In this document: positions 7,058 to 13,620 of the stretch, one piece after another
Numbering within the stretch: the stretch's first letter is position 1
Layout of the letters: the number at the start of each line of letters is the position of its first letter
Assembly (NCBI GenBank): GCA_964556255.1
Contig: CAZKVQ010000048.1
Location: 1-23,050, forward strand
Reading direction: 5' to 3'
Origin: JACJWR01 sp964556255
GTDB taxonomy: Bacteria; Actinomycetota; Actinomycetes; S36-B12; UBA10799
DNA: 23,050 nucleotides
Program-made: the position numbers and the translations under genes
Notes under the pieces: model-generated
Told to the model about the DNA's origin: nothing
Databases searched by the model: none
What the model saw: the letters and a program-made list of their open reading frames with translations, nothing else

Positions 7058-7519
7058 TCAGGATCCGGACTCGAGTTTGAACACCCAGATGCCGCGGGTA
7101 TCGGTCGCCTGGCTGCCGCGACCGATGATCTCCAGGGTGTAGCCATCTGCCGGGATCTGGGCCTGCGGAAACGTGAACCGGAAGTACGTCGACTTGATCG
7201 GAGTCTGCGACAGACGCTGACCCTGGATCGCGGGGAACCAGCCGTTGTCGGCCACCACCGGGTCCACGCTGATCCCGACGGTGCTACCCGGAATCACCTT
7301 GACCGTCGGGACCTTCCCGCCGGCGGTGGCCTTCTGGACCACATCGGCGGCGCAACCCTGAGCGCTCACGGTGACCGTGGGATTGGACGACCAGCACAGG
7401 GCGGCCGCATGCTGCGAATTCGTTCCCGACCAGACGGTCACGCCAGGATTGGGCTTCTCACAGGCCGAAAGTCCGGCGGCAGCGGCGACGGCCACCGCAA
7501 CGGTCAGGATCCGCTTCAC
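7058..7519 (-). CDS. Secreted lipoprotein, DUF2771-like
   Basis: The protein has 153 aa, starting at GTG 7519. The signal peptide is clear: MKR, a hydrophobic Ala/Val core, then the lipobox LSAC with Cys20 as the lipidation site. The mature part has a beta-rich pattern, two further cysteines (in AALCWSSNP and AQGCAADVV) that could form a disulfide, and a strand-rich end (GYTLEIIGRGSQATDTRGIW). Size, lipobox and position directly after a DUF3027 gene fit the actinobacterial DUF2771 family, which has no known function. The GTG overlaps the stop of DUF3027 as GTGA, so translation is probably coupled. It should be anchored on the outer face of the cell membrane. Family naming is moderately sure; lipoprotein status is very sure. 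Confidence 0.85.
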   Translation of the reverse strand: MKRILTVAVAVAAAAGLSACEKPNPGVTVWSGTNSQHAAALCWSSNPTVTVSAQGCAADVVQKATAGGKVPTVKVIPGSTVGISVDPVVADNGWFPAIQGQRLSQTPIKSTYFRFTFPQAQIPADGYTLEIIGRGSQATDTRGIWVFKLESGS

Positions 7520-8433
7520 TGAGAGCTCCCGTTCATGTCGTGTTCATCCGTGGTTTCAGCGTCCGACTGGGCCGTGGCGGCATCGTCGGGCTCGGCTGTA
7601 CTTGACTCCATGTCAGCGTCCGCGTCGTTGGGTTCGGAGCTGAGTGCAGCCTCCGCCTCCGGCTCGATCTCGGGCTCATCGTCGGATCCGGCCAGGTCCA
7701 GAACGAAGTCGTCGTACCCGAGGTCGTCGACCACAGCCTCAAGAATCTCTGCTTTGGGTTCCGGGATCGCCTCGCTGTGCGCACCGCAGCCGTAAGCCAT
7801 CGCGACAACCTGCCCGTCGCTCGGTGCGAAGGCGTTGCCGCATACGCCGAACGCCTGGCCCAGTGGACCGCCCAGCGGAAGCAGGAAGCCGCACGAGGAG
7901 CAGGTCTCGTTCGCGGCCTTGGCCATCGCGCTCGCCGGTCCGGTGTCACCCCGCACCCAGCGCTCGGCGGCCTCGTCGCGACCCGCCACCGACAGCATCC
8001 GCAGCCGACCGAGGCCGGGTTCCCAGTTGGGCGGCTCCAACTCGAATTCGGTGTCCCCAGATGCCAGGTACCCGGGCACCAGGCGAATGTCGTCCGGCGC
8101 CGTCGGCAGCACGTCGCCGACGCTCAGGTCACCGGGTAGCACGCGCTCGGCGAATGGGTGCCAAGCGGGCGCCACGATCGAATCGGGTCCGGCGAGAAGT
8201 ACGACCTCGTCGATCGTCACGTTGCGGGCTCGGGGGGCACGTGCGATGGTGACCGCCCAGCGCCAGCCTCGGTAGGCGGGGTCCTTGCACTCGAAGAGGT
8301 GCGTTACCACTCGATCGTCGTCGGCGACCGCCTCGACGTGCTCGCCGACGCGGTCGGCACCCACCTCGGCGACGACCGCATCGCGCGCGGTATCCACGGC
8401 TTTGCCGCACGTCGCATCCACAAGTGTGCTCAC
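7516..8433 (-). CDS. DUF3027 family protein with Cys/His cluster
   Basis: The protein has 305 aa, starting at GTG 8433. The central block DPAYRGWRWAVTIARAPRAR followed by VTIDEVVLLAGPDSIVAPAW and PGDLSVGDVLP is the signature of actinobacterial DUF3027. A cluster C178-x2-C181, C198 and C216-x2-H219 (CSSCG, VCGN, YGCGAH) looks like a structural zinc site, which I infer. The last 65 residues are strongly acidic and Ser/Asp/Glu-rich (PEIEPEAEAALSSEPNDADA), probably disordered. There is no signal peptide, so it is cytosolic. It overlaps DUF2530 upstream and DUF2771 downstream, each by GTGA, so the three are translated as a coupled unit. Longer upstream starts in frame run into DUF2530 and are rejected. 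The biochemical function is unknown. Confidence 0.9.
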   Translation of the reverse strand: MSTLVDATCGKAVDTARDAVVAEVGADRVGEHVEAVADDDRVVTHLFECKDPAYRGWRWAVTIARAPRARNVTIDEVVLLAGPDSIVAPAWHPFAERVLPGDLSVGDVLPTAPDDIRLVPGYLASGDTEFELEPPNWEPGLGRLRMLSVAGRDEAAERWVRGDTGPASAMAKAANETCSSCGFLLPLGGPLGQAFGVCGNAFAPSDGQVVAMAYGCGAHSEAIPEPKAEILEAVVDDLGYDDFVLDLAGSDDEPEIEPEAEAALSSEPNDADADMESSTAEPDDAATAQSDAETTDEHDMNGSSQ

Positions 8434-8726
8434 GTCTGGGATTCTCCCGTATCGCCCTTCGCTGCGTGGCGGCGGTATGCCGCTCGGCGTCGGAGCACGT
8501 AGGGCAGACCCAGCAGTCCCAGGGCACAGCCCGTTACGCACACCCAGAGCCACCAGGAGGAACCGCTGGCGGCCAGCCGGTCGCGGAAGAACAACCACAG
8601 CACGACGGCTGCCACGGCCCAGGCAATTGTGCCTACCGCGACCGCCCGTACGCCGTCGGCGTCGACCGCGGTCGCCTTCTCCAGGGCCCGCTGGTCGAGC
8701 TCGGTATCACTAGCCGCATCGTTCAC
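8430..8726 (-). CDS. DUF2530 family membrane protein, 98 aa
   Basis: It starts at GTG 8726 and is the first gene of the DUF2530-DUF3027-DUF2771 operon. After 27 polar residues come two transmembrane helices, about 28-47 (VAVGTIAWAVAAVVLWLFF) and 57-78 (SWWLWVCVTGCALGLLGLPYV), then a basic cytoplasmic tail (RRRAAYRRHAAKGD). The two-helix layout with an invariant-looking W in each helix and LG.PY..RRR fits the actinobacterial DUF2530 family. The start has no SD but carries TAGCCT 6 nt upstream, so it is probably leaderless. Its TGA overlaps the next GTG. Function is unknown; operon partners suggest an envelope-related task shared with the lipoprotein. Confidence 0.88.
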   Translation of the reverse strand: MNDAASDTELDQRALEKATAVDADGVRAVAVGTIAWAVAAVVLWLFFRDRLAASGSSWWLWVCVTGCALGLLGLPYVLRRRAAYRRHAAKGDTGESQT

Positions 8727-8732
8727 AGCATG

Positions 8733-8738
8733 AGGCTA
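8733..8738 (-). promoter_or_regulatory. Leaderless-type -10 hexamer TAGCCT for the DUF2530 operon
   Basis: TAGCCT stands 6 nt before GTG 8726 on the minus strand with no Shine-Dalgarno. It would start the three-gene operon transcript at the start codon itself. Confidence 0.6.
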
Positions 8739-8784
8739 CCGTGCCGCAGTCACGTCCCTCGTGTCGTATCGCGGGACCCATGGG

Positions 8785-8790
8785 TACGCT
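8785..8790 (+). promoter_or_regulatory. Leaderless-type -10 hexamer TACGCT for the small membrane ORF
   Basis: TACGCT is followed by 7 nt and GTG 8798. It is the same hexamer used before the genes at 2298 and 3188. It favours GTG 8798 over the in-frame ATG 8780, which has neither an SD nor a hexamer at the right distance. Confidence 0.5.
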
Positions 8791-8797
8791 CAAGATC

Positions 8798-8884
8798 GTG
8801 AACCCCCGCTCCCGCCGTCTGATCACCCTCGTAGTGCTCGGGGGCTTGGTGGCTATTGCTGTGATCGCAGCTCTCTTTCGTTAG
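8798..8884 (+). CDS. Candidate 28-aa single-helix membrane peptide
   Basis: A very short frame runs from GTG 8798 to TAG 8882-8884. It encodes a basic start (MNPRSRR) and one strong hydrophobic helix (LITLVVLGGLVAIAVIAALF) ending in Arg, a plausible small inner-membrane peptide with cytoplasmic N-terminus. Support is threefold: a TACGCT hexamer 7 nt before the GTG, as at other starts in this window; a divergent position opposite the DUF2530 operon; and an ideal transmembrane composition. Against it: it is tiny, and hydrophobic frames occur by chance. An in-frame ATG at 8780 would give 34 residues. Its last 32 bp overlap the 3' end of the convergent XRE regulator gene. No family is recognised. 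Confidence 0.5.
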   Translation: MNPRSRRLITLVVLGGLVAIAVIAALFR

Positions 8885-9125
8885 CGATTCCGGCGGCGTC
8901 GCTCTCCAACTCGCCGATGGTGACCTCCAGCGCGTCCGCGATCGCCCAGATGCGATCGAGCGTCATCGAGTGGGTCCCCTTCTCCAAGCGATTGATCGAC
9001 TTCCGGTCGAAGCCGATAGCACCTGCGAGTGCCTCCTGGGTCAGCCCCCGACTCCGACGGCGGCGTTGCACCGCACGACCGAAGTCGTAGCGACGCTGCT
9101 CGGGGTCGCCGGGGGGAGAAGCCAC
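8853..9125 (-). CDS. XRE-family helix-turn-helix transcriptional regulator, 90 aa
   Basis: Residues 14-72 are a Cro/C1-type HTH: FGRAVQRRRRSRGLTQEALA is helix 1-2, AIGFDRKSINRLEKGTHSM is the turn and recognition helix, and RIWAIADALEVTIGELE closes the fold. There is no second domain, so it is a minimal repressor/activator that probably dimerises. The start is GTG 9125; no SD is seen, and a weak CATGTT hexamer stands 6 nt upstream. A partial palindrome (9160-9175) lies 35 nt upstream of the start and could be its own operator. It sits 68 nt after the Ser/Thr/Pro-rich gene on the same strand. The target genes are unknown. Confidence 0.88.
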   Translation of the reverse strand: MASPPGDPEQRRYDFGRAVQRRRRSRGLTQEALAGAIGFDRKSINRLEKGTHSMTLDRIWAIADALEVTIGELESDAAGIANERELRSQQ

Positions 9126-9159
9126 GGATCGAACATGGCCATTGTCACCGCAAAGGTCA

Positions 9160-9175
9160 GTACCGAATCTGGTAC
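9160..9175. promoter_or_regulatory. Inverted repeat GTACCGAATCTGGTAC, candidate operator
   Basis: Arms GTACC and GGTAC are separated by GAATCT. It lies in the 68-bp gap upstream of the XRE gene, in the area where its promoter should be. Autoregulation by the XRE protein is inferred only from position and symmetry. Confidence 0.3.
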
Positions 9176-9193
9176 ATCGTCAAACGGGAGCGC

Positions 9194-9565
9194 TCAAGGA
9201 CTGTTGACGGGAGATGACGGCTGGGTGGGCGTGGCCGTCGTAGGACTGGCAGTTGGGGTCGTCGGAGAGGTCGTGGGACTCGCGGTAGCCGATGTGGTGG
9301 TCGGACTGGCCGTCGGGGACTGGCTGCTTTGCGTCGGCTCCACTGTGGGCTCGGGGGTCGGTTCCTGTCGGGTCTGCGTCGGGAACGGCTGCGGGGCGGG
9401 CGCATTCTCATTGCTGACGAGTCCCCACAGGGTGCCGACCGCGAGGCCGCCGATGACGACGAGGGCCAGGATTCCCCAGACCCAGCCGCCCAATGATGCC
9501 TTCGACTCCCGTTTCGGAACGTCGTCGGGCGTGGGAGGAACTGGCTCCGATCCGCCACCTGACAT
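9194..9565 (-). CDS. Membrane-anchored Ser/Thr/Pro-rich surface protein, 123 aa
   Basis: The N-terminal 25 residues are polar and cytoplasmic, with basic KRESK just before one transmembrane helix (about 27-50, GGWVWGILALVVIGGLAVGT). Beyond it are about 70 residues made almost entirely of Pro, Thr, Ser, Ala and Gln, with irregular SPTT/ASPTT units (residues 84-117). Such a tail is extended and unstructured and in actinobacteria is a likely target for O-mannosylation by a Pmt-type enzyme, which is my inference. The repetitive tail carries no domain and stops at SPVNSP. The ATG has no SD but TAACCT 7 nt upstream. It lies between serC and the XRE regulator on the same strand. I cannot assign a function beyond surface spacer or stalk. 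Confidence 0.75.
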   Translation of the reverse strand: MSGGGSEPVPPTPDDVPKRESKASLGGWVWGILALVVIGGLAVGTLWGLVSNENAPAPQPFPTQTRQEPTPEPTVEPTQSSQSPTASPTTTSATASPTTSPTTPTASPTTATPTQPSSPVNSP

Positions 9566-9572
9566 GGCGTTC

Positions 9573-9578
9573 AGGTTA
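9573..9578 (-). promoter_or_regulatory. Leaderless-type -10 hexamer TAACCT
   Basis: TAACCT stands 7 nt before the ATG at 9565 on the minus strand, in the 24-nt gap after serC. No Shine-Dalgarno is present. Confidence 0.5.
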
Positions 9579-9589
9579 GGGCGATCCAG

Positions 9590-10711
9590 CTAGAGGCGCT
9601 CGACAATCCAATCAATCGCCGAGGTAAGGGCCTTCACGTCGCTCGGTTCGATCGCGGGGAACATGGCGATGCGCAACTGATTGCGTCCCAACTTCCGATA
9701 GGGCTCGGTGTCGACGATGCCATTGGCCCGCAGCACCGCGGCCACGGTCGCCGCGTCGACCGCGTCGTCGAAGTCGATCGTGCCGATGACGTTCGAACGC
9801 TTCGACGGGTCAGTGACATACGGCGTGGCGAACGATGACTGCTCGGCCCATCCGTACAGGTTGCCCGCACTCTCAGCCGTGCGCGCGGTCGTCCAGGTCA
9901 GTCCGCCGTTGGCATTGAACCAGTCGATCTGTTCGGCCATCAGGTAGATGGTCGCCAGGGCAGGGGTGTTGTAGGTCTGCTGCAGCCGCGAGTTGTCGAT
10001 CGCCGTCGTGAGGTTGAGGAACTCAGGCACCCACCGACTCTTGAGCTTCTCGGCCCTTGCCAGGGCAGCTGGCGACATCAAGGCGAACCACAGCCCGCCA
10101 TCCGAGGCGAAGCACTTCTGCGGAGCGAAGTAGTAAGCGTCGACCTCGTTGAGATCAACGTCGAGCCCGCCAGCAGCAGAGGTCGCATCGACCAGGAGGA
10201 GGGCGTCGGCCTCCGCCCCAGCCGGTCGCGCCACCTGCACGGCAACACCGGTCGAAGTCTCGTTGTGAGGCGTGGCGTACACGCCGATGCCCGCGGCCGG
10301 CTCAAAGGTCGGGGCATCGCCGGGGTCGCTGGTGATGATCACCGGTTCGCCCACATGCGGCGCGGTTTTGGCGGCTTTCGCGAACTTCGATCCGAACTCA
10401 CCGAAAGACAGGAACTGGGAGGTGTCCTCGATGAGGCCGAAAGTGGCGATGTCCCAGAACGCGGTGGCACCGCCGTTGCCGAGGACCACCTCGTAGCCCG
10501 CCGGCAGATCGAACAGTTCGGCCAGGCCTTCGCGGACGCGCTTGACCTGGTCCTTGACGGTCGCCTTGCGGTGCGAGGTACCCAAGTAGGTGTCGGCTAC
10601 CTCGGCGAGTCCGGTCACCTGTTCATGTCGGACCTTCGAGGGTCCGGCGCCGAATCGGCCGTCGCTGGGTTTGAGGTCGGTGGGGATCGTCAGATCAGGG
10701 GTTTCGCTCAC
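9590..10711 (-). CDS. serC: Phosphoserine aminotransferase
   Basis: The protein has 373 aa. SerC converts 3-phosphohydroxypyruvate plus glutamate to phosphoserine and 2-oxoglutarate (serine pathway) and acts on the matching intermediate in PLP synthesis. The PLP lysine is K199 in YYFAPQKCFASDGG; GNGGATAFWD, HNETSTGVAV and VDATSAAGGL are cofactor/substrate loops. The sequence is of the actinobacterial (mycobacterial) type: the start KPSDGRFGAGPSKVR and the end IVDTEPYRKLGRNQLRIAMF match that group closely. The start is GTG 10711, placed by family alignment. It has no SD but a TAGCCT hexamer 7 nt upstream whose TAG is the citA stop codon. It lies 10 nt after citA, so it can be read both from that transcript and from its own promoter. 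Downstream is a surface protein gene. Confidence 0.97.
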   Translation of the reverse strand: MSETPDLTIPTDLKPSDGRFGAGPSKVRHEQVTGLAEVADTYLGTSHRKATVKDQVKRVREGLAELFDLPAGYEVVLGNGGATAFWDIATFGLIEDTSQFLSFGEFGSKFAKAAKTAPHVGEPVIITSDPGDAPTFEPAAGIGVYATPHNETSTGVAVQVARPAGAEADALLLVDATSAAGGLDVDLNEVDAYYFAPQKCFASDGGLWFALMSPAALARAEKLKSRWVPEFLNLTTAIDNSRLQQTYNTPALATIYLMAEQIDWFNANGGLTWTTARTAESAGNLYGWAEQSSFATPYVTDPSKRSNVIGTIDFDDAVDAATVAAVLRANGIVDTEPYRKLGRNQLRIAMFPAIEPSDVKALTSAIDWIVERL

Positions 10712-10718
10712 GTACCCA

Positions 10719-10724
10719 AGGCTA
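10719..10724 (-). promoter_or_regulatory. Leaderless-type -10 TAGCCT that overlaps the citA stop codon
   Basis: The citA TAG stop (10724-10722) is directly followed by CCT, giving TAGCCT 7 nt before the serC GTG. The first three bases of the presumed -10 are thus the upstream stop codon. No Shine-Dalgarno is present for serC. Confidence 0.55.
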
Positions 10725-11858
10725 CGAGGTGGGCTCTTCCATGATGTAGCCGGAGGGGGCGACGCGGATTGGATCCCACCCGGGCACGTCCTCGGGCGGC
10801 CGCGGCGGTGGCCCCACGTAACGCGCGCTGGGACGGATGAGTCGACCGGTGCGCTTCTGTTCCAGAATGTGCGCACTCCAGCCGGCCAACCGGGCGCAGG
10901 TGAACATGGAGGTGAACATGTGCGCCGGAACATCGGCGAAGTCCAACACGATGGCTGCCCAGAACTCGACGTTCGTCTCCAAAACCCGGTCCGGGCGTCG
11001 CTCGCGCAGTTGCGCCAACGCGGCCTCCTCCAGCGCCAGTGCGACCTCGTACCGGGGGGCGTCCAGTTCCTTGGCGGTTCGGCGCAACACCCGGGCGCGA
11101 GGGTCCTCGGCGCGGTACACCCGATGCCCGAATCCCATCAGCCGGTCGCCTCGGTCGAGAACCCCGGCCACGTAGGCGTCGGCATTGCCGGTGCGCTCAA
11201 TCTCCTCGATCATCCCGAGGACCCTGGAGGGTGCACCGCCATGCAGTGGGCCGCTCATGGCACCTATCGCACCGGAGATCGACGCCGCGACGTCGGCACC
11301 GGTCGAGGCGATCACCCTGGCGGTGAATGTCGAAGCGTTCATTCCGTGCTCGGCGGCAGACACGAAGTACGCGTCCACGGCCTGGACCTGTTTCGGGTCG
11401 GGCTCGCCGCGCCACCGGACCATGAACCGTTCGACGATCGTTCGCGCCTCGTCGATCTGGGCCTGTGGAACCATCGGCTGCCCCAATCCCCGGGCCGCCT
11501 GCGCCACGAACGACATCGCCATGACTGAGACGTGTGCCAGGTTCTCCTCCGCGGTGGCGTCGTCGATGTCGAGGAGGGGCTTCAGGCCCCAGGCCGGTGC
11601 CAACATCGCGATGGCCGACTGCACGTCAACCCGAACATCGCCCGAATGCACCGGGATCGGGAACGGCTCAGCAGGCCGCATCCCCGCGCTGAACTCATTG
11701 TTGACCAGCAAGCTCCACACGTTGCCGAAGGAGACCCGACCGACGAGGTCCTCGATGTCTACCCCGCGGTAGCGCAGCGAGCTGCCTTCCTTGTCCGGTT
11801 CGGCGATCTCGGTTTCGAAGGCGACTACGCCTTCGAGGCCAGGTACGAAGTCGGACAT
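10722..11858 (-). CDS. citA: Citrate synthase II (CitA type)
   Basis: The protein has 378 aa. It condenses oxaloacetate and acetyl-CoA to citrate and belongs to the citrate synthase family's actinobacterial CitA branch. Active-site blocks are visible: EHGMNAST (H171), GPLHGGAP (H206) and GFGHRVYRAEDPRARVL (H245). At the position where most citrate synthases have the catalytic Asp (NVDFY), this protein reads TNVEFW (E298). The end (CARLAGWSAHILEQ, then IRPSARYVGP) is typical of the group. The ATG at 11858 has AGGAG 6-7 nt upstream. A TAGGAT hexamer on the minus strand at 11927-11932 could be its -10. serC follows after 10 nt. It is divergent from pdxH across 190 bp. 2-Methylcitrate synthase activity is a possible alternative. 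Confidence 0.94.
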   Translation of the reverse strand: MSDFVPGLEGVVAFETEIAEPDKEGSSLRYRGVDIEDLVGRVSFGNVWSLLVNNEFSAGMRPAEPFPIPVHSGDVRVDVQSAIAMLAPAWGLKPLLDIDDATAEENLAHVSVMAMSFVAQAARGLGQPMVPQAQIDEARTIVERFMVRWRGEPDPKQVQAVDAYFVSAAEHGMNASTFTARVIASTGADVAASISGAIGAMSGPLHGGAPSRVLGMIEEIERTGNADAYVAGVLDRGDRLMGFGHRVYRAEDPRARVLRRTAKELDAPRYEVALALEEAALAQLRERRPDRVLETNVEFWAAIVLDFADVPAHMFTSMFTCARLAGWSAHILEQKRTGRLIRPSARYVGPPPRPPEDVPGWDPIRVAPSGYIMEEPTS

Positions 11859-12048
11859 GGGCACTCCTGACTGGTGCGGGGATCCTCGGGCCGCGCCCGA
11901 ACACCCTGTATCGGAGCGCGCTTGCGATCCTAGCGGCACGCCTGGCGTCCTCGCGCGACGCCGCCGTTCTCAGCAGGGCCCCTGACCTGCGGCGAGTCGA
12001 GAGGTTCCGGGGGTGGCCTCGGCTCGGATTCTCGGCCACCATGGGTCT

Positions 12049-12729
12049 ATGAGCTCGTGGCAGCCGCCGGACATGGCAGAGATGCGCGTCTCCTACGACG
12101 ATGGCACCCTCGATGAGGCCGACTTGGCCGACACCCCGCTTGTTCAGTTCTCCACTTGGCTGGAGGCTGCCCGTGCCGGTGGTCTGCCGGAGCCCAACGC
12201 GATGGTGCTGGCCACCGTCGACTCCGCGGGGACGCCCACGACCCGAACCGTGCTGCTCAAGGGCGTCGATCCCCGCGGGTTCACCTTCTTCACCAACTAC
12301 ACCTCCCGGAAAGCCGAGCAGATGGCCGGCAATCCGCGCGTCTCGTTGTGTTTCCCGTGGATCGTGATGCACCGGCAGGTGACCGTCGTGGGCACCGTCG
12401 AGAAACTGTCTGGCGCTGAGAGTTCGGAGTACTTCGACTCCCGACCGCACGGTTCCCGCCTGGCGGCATGGACATCGCGGCAGTCCACGGAGTTGTCGGA
12501 TCGAGCGGAGTTGGAGCGACGCTACGACGAGGTCTCGCACCGCTGGCCGGAGGGGGTTGACCCGCCACGACCGGACTTCTGGGGCGGCTACCTCGTGCGT
12601 CCGGAGTCGGTGGAGTTCTGGCAGGGCAGGGTGTCCAGGCTGCACGACCGCCTGCGCTTCACGGCATCGCACGGTGGAGCCGCCCTGGATGATCCGGCGG
12701 CGTGGCGCGTTTCCCGGCTCTGGCCCTGA
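12049..12729 (+). CDS. pdxH: Pyridoxine/pyridoxamine 5'-phosphate oxidase
   Basis: The protein has 226 aa. PdxH oxidises PNP or PMP to pyridoxal 5'-phosphate with FMN. Family blocks in order are MRVSYDDGTLDEADL, EPNAMVLATVDSAGTPTTRT, VLLKGVDPRGFTFFTNYTSR, FPWIVMHRQVTVVGTVEKL, AAWTSRQSTEL, and the C-terminal WGGYLVRPESVEFWQGR followed by RLHDRLRF and WRVSRLWP, which bind FMN and substrate. The chosen start is ATG 12049; GTG 12013 in frame would add 12 residues with no family counterpart. No SD is seen; CACCAT stands 6 nt upstream as a weak -10-like hexamer. The divergent neighbour citA and nearby PLP-dependent SerC make a metabolic grouping, but no direct link is needed. Intact length. Confidence 0.96.
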   Translation: MSSWQPPDMAEMRVSYDDGTLDEADLADTPLVQFSTWLEAARAGGLPEPNAMVLATVDSAGTPTTRTVLLKGVDPRGFTFFTNYTSRKAEQMAGNPRVSLCFPWIVMHRQVTVVGTVEKLSGAESSEYFDSRPHGSRLAAWTSRQSTELSDRAELERRYDEVSHRWPEGVDPPRPDFWGGYLVRPESVEFWQGRVSRLHDRLRFTASHGGAALDDPAAWRVSRLWP

Positions 12730-12786
12730 TCCCACTTCGGCCGACGCGCCCGCCAGCGCCTAGCCCGCCCCGGCGCCCGGCAATGC

Positions 12787-12792
12787 CACAAT
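12787..12792 (+). promoter_or_regulatory. Weak leaderless-type -10 hexamer CACAAT for parA
   Basis: CACAAT ends 6 nt before the ATG at 12799. It keeps the A and T of the TANNNT pattern but not the first T. No Shine-Dalgarno is present. Confidence 0.3.
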
Positions 12793-12798
12793 GATCCG

Positions 12799-13620
12799 AT
12801 GGGAGGACCAGTCGACGCCATCCCCGATGGGGTCGCCCTGCCCAGGTCGCCGATTGTGCTGGCGGTGCTCTCCCTCAAGGGTGGGGTCGGAAAGACGTCG
12901 GTTGCGCTTGGACTGGCAGGAGCCGCCTTGCAGCGCGGCCTTCCCACGCTAGTCGTCGATCTGGATCCGCAGGCCAACGCGACGGTCGCGCTGGACCCCG
13001 CTGCGGTCCCCTACACCGTGTCGGACGTGCTCCACGACGGCCGTCCAGGCGTCGCGGGCGATGCTGTCGTCGAGTCCTGCTGGGGTCCCGGGCTTCGACT
13101 TGTACCCAGCGAGCGGGCCTTGGAACACCGGGCCAGCGAGACCTACCCCGGTTCCGAGCAGCGGCTGCGCACCACCCTCACCGGGGTGGCAGCGGGATAC
13201 TCACTGGTGCTCATCGACTGCCCGCCCAACCTTGGGGAATTGACCCGTAACGCTCTCTACGCGGCCAACGCCGCGTTGGTGGTCACCGAGCCCTCCTACT
13301 TCGCCGTTCAGGGAGCCGCGCAGGCGGTCGAGGCTGTGTCGGTGGTGCAGGCCTCTGGGCGACCTGATCTGCGTCTGATCGGCGTGCTCGCCACCAGGGT
13401 GCGCAAGCGGTTCGCCGAGCACGAGTTTCGGATGCGCGAACTCCGGGACTCGTTTGGGGATCTGGTGCTGGCACCGATCCCCGATCGCACGGCCATCCAG
13501 CAGGCCCAAGGTGCCTGCATGCCGGTGCAGCGTTGGCGAAGTTCCAGCGCTCGACAGGCCGCCGAGGCGTTCGATTCCCTGCTCGATCTCGCGCTCGCCA
13601 CGACACCGGAAGGCCGGTGA
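12799..13620 (+). CDS. ParA/Soj-family partition-type ATPase
   Basis: The protein has 273 aa. The deviant Walker A KGGVGKTS is at 27-34 with the signature lysine K27, Walker A' is VDLDPQAN at 53-60, and Walker B is LIDCPP near residue 138. These define the ParA/MinD class, whose ATP-bound dimers coat DNA and are released by a partner. There is no N-terminal HTH, so it is the small ParA type (type Ib-like). No parB is adjacent; instead a small basic protein with a ribbon-helix-helix-like end follows after 37 nt, the layout of type Ib plasmid cassettes such as delta/omega. It lies among metabolic genes, away from the usual origin-proximal parAB context, so a secondary role in positioning or segregation is likely. 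The ATG lacks an SD. Confidence 0.88.
   Translation: MGGPVDAIPDGVALPRSPIVLAVLSLKGGVGKTSVALGLAGAALQRGLPTLVVDLDPQANATVALDPAAVPYTVSDVLHDGRPGVAGDAVVESCWGPGLRLVPSERALEHRASETYPGSEQRLRTTLTGVAAGYSLVLIDCPPNLGELTRNALYAANAALVVTEPSYFAVQGAAQAVEAVSVVQASGRPDLRLIGVLATRVRKRFAEHEFRMRELRDSFGDLVLAPIPDRTAIQQAQGACMPVQRWRSSSARQAAEAFDSLLDLALATTPEGR

Noticed and set aside
8434..8598. N-terminal extension of DUF3027 upstream of GTG 8433
   Set aside because: It overlaps DUF2530 in another frame; GTG 8433 matches the family start and gives a GTGA overlap.
12037..12042. CACCAT 6 nt before the pdxH ATG as a leaderless -10
   Set aside because: It keeps only A and T of TANNNT; too weak to list as a separate promoter, though pdxH has no SD either.
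11695..12735. 346-codon minus-strand frame over citA and pdxH
   Set aside because: It overlaps pdxH in antisense and citA in another frame; its composition (Arg/Pro/Gly/Gln-rich) is that of a GC-rich shadow.
12741..12780. GC-rich segment between pdxH and parA that might fold as a terminator
   Set aside because: Only about 5 bp (GCGCC/GGCGC) can pair across an 11-nt loop, which is not above expectation for this base composition.
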